Source of the DNA: a virus
Length of the DNA stretch: 25,688 nucleotides
IMG/VR virus record: IMGVR_UViG_3300044624_000981
Location: 1 to 25,688 of that record
Reading direction: 5' to 3' (one strand)
Part shown: positions 23,232 through 25,688 of the stretch, piece by piece
Numbering within the stretch: position 1 is the first letter of the stretch
Layout: the number at the start of each line of letters is the position of its first letter
Made by a program: the position numbers and the translations under genes
Notes under the pieces: generated by a model
What the model was told of the DNA's origin: nothing
Database searches by the model: none
The model's input: the letters and a program-made list of their open reading frames with translations, nothing else

Positions 23232-24248
23232 TCAAAAACCGCGACTTTTGAAAATATTTTTTAGATGTTCTGCTGTTGGTTCGGTCACACGGTCCCAATC
23301 ATATTCCATATGGACATGAAATGAATTTTTATATGCTTCTTTCTGATACTTTTCGTAGTTGTCTACCATATCTATCATTGACTTTTTAAGAAAATCTTTA
23401 TCTACATTATAAGTAAGTCCAGGATGTAGTTCTTCATGAATGGTTGGACCAAGTTCCGCTTCAAGGGGGATGGTGATATATTTTTGATACTCAGCCCATT
23501 GATAAGTAGAAATAGTTGGCATACCAGTTGCTAACGCTTGCAACGGGATAAAGCCAAAGCCCTCGCCAGCGGTGGGGTAGATAAGTGCATGTGTCTTATA
23601 ATAAAGTTCAATCATCTGTGAATGGGTTAATGGAAGCGTAAGAATATTAATATTTTTATATTTAGAGTCGGGGCTTCCTATAATAGATCCACTATTCTCA
23701 TATAAACGTGTACTATTCATTCCGCTACATTTAAGAACAAGTTCATAGTCTGGGTTGTTACCGAAAAGTTCAATGAACGTATCCACCACTAATTGTCCAT
23801 TTTTTCTTATCTGTGGCTCTCCGACATGAAGAAATCTAAATGGTTTTTTATTTTTACGTCTTATAGGCTTCCAATCGATATCAATACCGTGTGGATAAAC
23901 GTGGATATCTTCCCTATTCAATGTTTCTTTAAATACGTTTGCGGTCCATGTTGAAGTTGCCCATATTTCGTCGCAAGACTTCATTTTACTTAGCCAACCA
24001 TCTCTCAACTGGGTAGACTCCCAGGCTGTATATCCTATTTTATATTGATTCGGGGCAAAGATGTAGTCCGTAGGAAAGCCCATAGATATCGCTAATGGCG
24101 CACTTTTATCTTTAATAGAAGTAGTAAATCCAAATCTTTCGAATGCATTCATTATTTGGTATGAAGCATGGCTATATCCAACCAAATCTTTTACTTCATC
24201 TTTAAGTGTTATCATATGTTCTGGGGCAGAGGTGAAAGAAACTTTCAT
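23232..24248 (-). CDS. GT-B glycosyltransferase (family 4-like)
   Basis: A 338-aa glycosyltransferase. Donor-binding landmarks are HVYPHGIDIDWKPI, KPFRFLHVGEPQIRKNG at the start of the second Rossmann domain, and YPTAGEGFGFIPLQALATGM. The last corresponds to the EX7E motif of the GT4 group, but the second glutamate is glutamine here. The N-terminal acceptor domain includes KIGYTAWESTQLRDGWLSKM, as in host- and phage-encoded family members that recognise cell-surface or protein acceptors. It is the first minus-strand gene after the divergent region. There is no Shine-Dalgarno; TGCTATACT ends 6 nt before the ATG, predicting a leaderless message. Acceptor and donor are unknown. Confidence 0.82.
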   Translation of the reverse strand: MKVSFTSAPEHMITLKDEVKDLVGYSHASYQIMNAFERFGFTTSIKDKSAPLAISMGFPTDYIFAPNQYKIGYTAWESTQLRDGWLSKMKSCDEIWATSTWTANVFKETLNREDIHVYPHGIDIDWKPIRRKNKKPFRFLHVGEPQIRKNGQLVVDTFIELFGNNPDYELVLKCSGMNSTRLYENSGSIIGSPDSKYKNINILTLPLTHSQMIELYYKTHALIYPTAGEGFGFIPLQALATGMPTISTYQWAEYQKYITIPLEAELGPTIHEELHPGLTYNVDKDFLKKSMIDMVDNYEKYQKEAYKNSFHVHMEYDWDRVTEPTAEHLKNIFKSRGF

Positions 24249-24254
24249 TCATGA

Positions 24255-24283
24255 AGTATAGCATCTGAAGCATTATCAGTCTA
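24255..24283 (-). promoter_or_regulatory. Leaderless promoter of the GT-B gene
   Basis: On the minus strand TAGACT (24278-24283) is followed after 17 nt by TATACT (24255-24260) with a TGC extension, then six bases and the ATG at 24248. This is the best-formed promoter in the window, with both elements at ideal spacing. The predicted start is the first base of the gene. Confidence 0.65.
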
Positions 24284-24299
24284 TGTGATTGAGGTCACA
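24284..24299. promoter_or_regulatory. CRP/GlxR-like operator in the divergent region
   Basis: TGTGATTGAGGTCACA is an exact TGTGA-N6-TCACA palindrome, the consensus of cAMP receptor protein and its actinobacterial relatives (GlxR, Cmr). It abuts the -35 of the minus-strand promoter, with its centre about 43 bp before the predicted start (class II activator position). It also lies about 70 bp before the first plus-strand gene. No CRP-type gene is in the window, so a host regulator is implied. Confidence 0.55.
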
Positions 24300-24362
24300 G
24301 TAGATAATTTAGTACCATTATAAGATCATATGTACAATTGCAATATATAAAGAAAGAACAAT

Positions 24363-24605
24363 ATGGACATAAGAGTATTTAGTAAATATTATCAATATAG
24401 TTTAAAAGATAAAGTACTACCGATTCGATGCATAATGGATGCTGATCATCCTATACTAGTGCCTAATCTCAGAATTGATGATGACGGTAATGAAACAATT
24501 TATTTTTATTGCCTTGACTGTGATTCTAAACTATATCCTGGATTGAGTTTATATAATGATGTTAAGTCTATTTTAGAAAAGTTGGAAAATGATGAAGAAG
24601 ATTGA
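24363..24605 (+). CDS. Small CxxC protein, first gene of the plus-strand operon
   Basis: An 80-aa protein of unknown function. LPIRCIMDADHPILVPNLRI and ETIYFYCLDCDSKLYPGLSL place three cysteines, including one CxxC, in a compact domain that could bind zinc; the C-terminus is acidic (LEKLENDEED). A weak purine-rich AAAGAAAG precedes the ATG. A possible -10, TATAAG (24319-24324), lies downstream of the CRP-like palindrome. The 3' end overlaps the ThyX start by up to 17 nt, so the two genes are co-translated, but that does not reveal its role. Confidence 0.7.
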   Translation: MDIRVFSKYYQYSLKDKVLPIRCIMDADHPILVPNLRIDDDGNETIYFYCLDCDSKLYPGLSLYNDVKSILEKLENDEED

Positions 24606-25299
24606 TGTTTTGAATCTAGGCTATGTAGGTCTAGTTTCTACTATGGGTAATGATCTAGAAGTTGCTAATGCTGCTAGAGTTTCCTTTGATAAAAGAAGTG
24701 AATTAGATATGACTGGTCTTTTGAAAACTAAAGATAAGAAACTAATTGATTTCCTTTGGAAAGAAGAACATACTTCTCCATTCAGGCATTGTGCCCTTTC
24801 TTTTGAAATTTATGCTCCGCTTATGGTAGCACGCCAACATTGGAAGTATACTGTAGCCTCCACATTCGTAGATGATCAGAACGGATGGAATGAGTCGTCA
24901 CGCAGATACATCACAGAGGAACCTGAGTTTTATATCCCTACCGCAGATGCATGGCGATCCGCGCCAGAAAACGCGAAGCAGGGATCTGGAGAGCCTATAA
25001 ATTACGGCCTAGGGATAGAACTCACTATGCGCCTTTTTAATTTAGTAGAGGCCGCAGAAGTAGAATACAACTATGCTCTAGAGACAGGAGTGAGTGCGGA
25101 ACAGGCTAGACTATTCCTTCCTGCATACGGAATGTATGTGCGATACAGATGGACAACATCACTTCATGGAATAATGCACTTCACTCAGCAGAGATTAGCC
25201 CACGACGCACAGGTAGAAATAACAGAATATGCTAAAGCAATGAGCGCGTTAGCAGAAGAAGCATTTCCTTATTCGATGAGTTTGGTTAAACAGGTATAA
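24589..25299 (+). CDS. thyX: Flavin-dependent thymidylate synthase ThyX
   Basis: A 236-aa enzyme (235 if the second ATG at 24592 is used) that makes dTMP from dUMP with methylenetetrahydrofolate, FAD and NADPH. VANAARVSF (residues 25-33), HTSPFRHCALSFEIYAPLMV (61-80), the NESSRRYITE segment (101-110) and QRLAHDAQVEITEYA near the C-terminus are the ThyX pattern. The signature RHRxxSxNExSxRY is altered: the RHR position reads KYT (86-88), and about seven extra residues (STFVDDQNGW) precede NESSRRY. The sequence after it (WRSAPENAKQGSG) is a further extension. It overlaps the preceding gene. With the class II reductase it completes dTTP supply. Confidence 0.88.
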   Translation: MMKKIDVLNLGYVGLVSTMGNDLEVANAARVSFDKRSELDMTGLLKTKDKKLIDFLWKEEHTSPFRHCALSFEIYAPLMVARQHWKYTVASTFVDDQNGWNESSRRYITEEPEFYIPTADAWRSAPENAKQGSGEPINYGLGIELTMRLFNLVEAAEVEYNYALETGVSAEQARLFLPAYGMYVRYRWTTSLHGIMHFTQQRLAHDAQVEITEYAKAMSALAEEAFPYSMSLVKQV

Positions 25300-25300
25300 T
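25295..25300 (+). promoter_or_regulatory. TATAAT overlapping the thyX stop, with leaderless spacing
   Basis: TATAAT spans the thyX stop codon (TAA at 25297-25299) and is followed by six bases (AAAATT) and the ATG at 25307. The next gene has no Shine-Dalgarno, so an internal leaderless transcript is plausible. No TG extension. Confidence 0.4.
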
Positions 25301-25306
25301 AAAATT

Positions 25307-25492
25307 ATGAGAGCCTGGATAGAAAACGATGACGATATAACCCCATATGTCGAAATTGATGTGTATGAGGGCGGGGAAATGGTAGAAGCCATAGGATTTC
25401 AAATGCGTCCATTACCATGGAGAATAGAGTTTGATACTGATGATATACATGATGCTATCATTATAGAAGACGATGAGGAGCAAGATGACTGA
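25307..25492 (+). CDS. Small acidic protein
   Basis: A 61-aa protein, strongly acidic (ENDDDITPYVEIDVYEGGEM at the N-terminus, EDDEEQDD at the end), with a central GFQMRPLPWRIEFDTDD strand pair. No recognised family. It starts 7 nt after the thyX stop without a Shine-Dalgarno and ends in an 8-nt overlap (ATGACTGA) with the next gene. Small acidic early proteins of phages can act as DNA mimics or host-protein inhibitors, but nothing here shows that. Confidence 0.6.
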   Translation: MRAWIENDDDITPYVEIDVYEGGEMVEAIGFQMRPLPWRIEFDTDDIHDAIIIEDDEEQDD

Positions 25493-25673
25493 CGAACAGT
25501 TCGAAATTGTTCAAGAGTTACTATCAGCAATATACATCCAATTGGCTCGTAATTACGATATGTTGTGTATAAGTACCAGTAATCAAGAGAAGATGCTTGA
25601 AATGTACAATAGGCACAAAGAAGGAAAGGTCTTTGCTCCCGCCCCCGCTTTAGTTATGGATGAAGATGAATAG
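25485..25673 (+). CDS. Small helical protein
   Basis: A 62-aa protein starting at the ATG at 25485, with GAGGAG 4 nt upstream; the frame reaches back to 25473 but lacks a signal there. The first 45 residues (TDEQFEIVQELLSAIYIQLA ... NQEKMLEMYNRHKEG) are predicted helical, followed by a Pro/Ala-rich acidic tail. Translationally coupled to the preceding gene by 8 nt. Function unknown. Confidence 0.6.
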   Translation: MTDEQFEIVQELLSAIYIQLARNYDMLCISTSNQEKMLEMYNRHKEGKVFAPAPALVMDEDE

Positions 25674-25688
25674 TAACGATATTCAATT

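Noticed and set aside
24249-24362. tRNA or small RNA gene in the divergent intergenic region
   Set aside because: No cloverleaf, CCA end or stable stem is visible; the region is explained by a promoter, an operator and A+T-rich leader sequence.

Overview
The window is a segment of a tailed double-stranded DNA phage genome, A+T-rich and almost entirely coding. Nearly all genes lie on the minus strand and are packed with 1-14 nt overlaps. A short plus-strand operon starts at about 24.36 kb, across a divergent promoter region. The host is probably a bacterium using a sigma-70-type factor, and an actinobacterium fits best: several genes lack a Shine-Dalgarno sequence but carry a -10 hexamer about six bases before the ATG (leaderless mRNA). 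There is also a cobalamin-dependent ribonucleotide reductase, a ThyX-type thymidylate synthase and a CRP/GlxR-like operator. The host assignment is inference.

Layout in minus-strand transcription order (high to low coordinates). 24.25-21.2 kb: a GT-B glycosyltransferase and a monomeric class II ribonucleotide reductase. 21.2-19.9 kb: lysis block with an r1t-like holin, a 42-aa acidic protein and an amidase endolysin, closed by a terminator. 19.8-13.0 kb: adhesion apparatus with a small beta protein, a collagen-like stalk protein, two MAKRFL-type tail fibres, a 180-aa fibre-like protein, a lectin-like protein with an extraordinary cysteine insert, and three small proteins. 13.0-8.6 kb: an enzyme cassette in which three paralogous proteins of unknown function alternate with a GT60-type GlcNAc transferase, a prolyl-4-hydroxylase-like 2-oxoglutarate dioxygenase and a DNA methyltransferase. 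8.5-5.2 kb: an 1119-aa protein with LamG-like and carbohydrate-binding-like modules. 5.1-0 kb: head block with a 112-aa protein, portal, protease-scaffold fusion, major capsid protein, a small head protein and the start of a connector-like gene. No terminase, tape measure or tail tube gene is in the window.

The plus-strand operon (24.36 kb onward) encodes a small CxxC protein, ThyX and two small acidic proteins. ThyX and the reductase serve deoxynucleotide supply from opposite sides of the divergent region.

Two observations stand out. First, the cysteine insert of the 343-aa protein at 13785..14816 has mirror-symmetric cysteine spacing: ten pairs of cysteines are exactly equidistant from residue 180, which predicts a hairpin spike closed by a ladder of disulfides. 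Second, a prolyl hydroxylase-like enzyme and a GT60-type GlcNAc transferase are encoded two genes apart, the same enzyme pairing that builds GlcNAc-hydroxyproline on Skp1 in Dictyostelium, within a tail-protein locus that also encodes a Gly-Pro-Gln collagen-like stalk.
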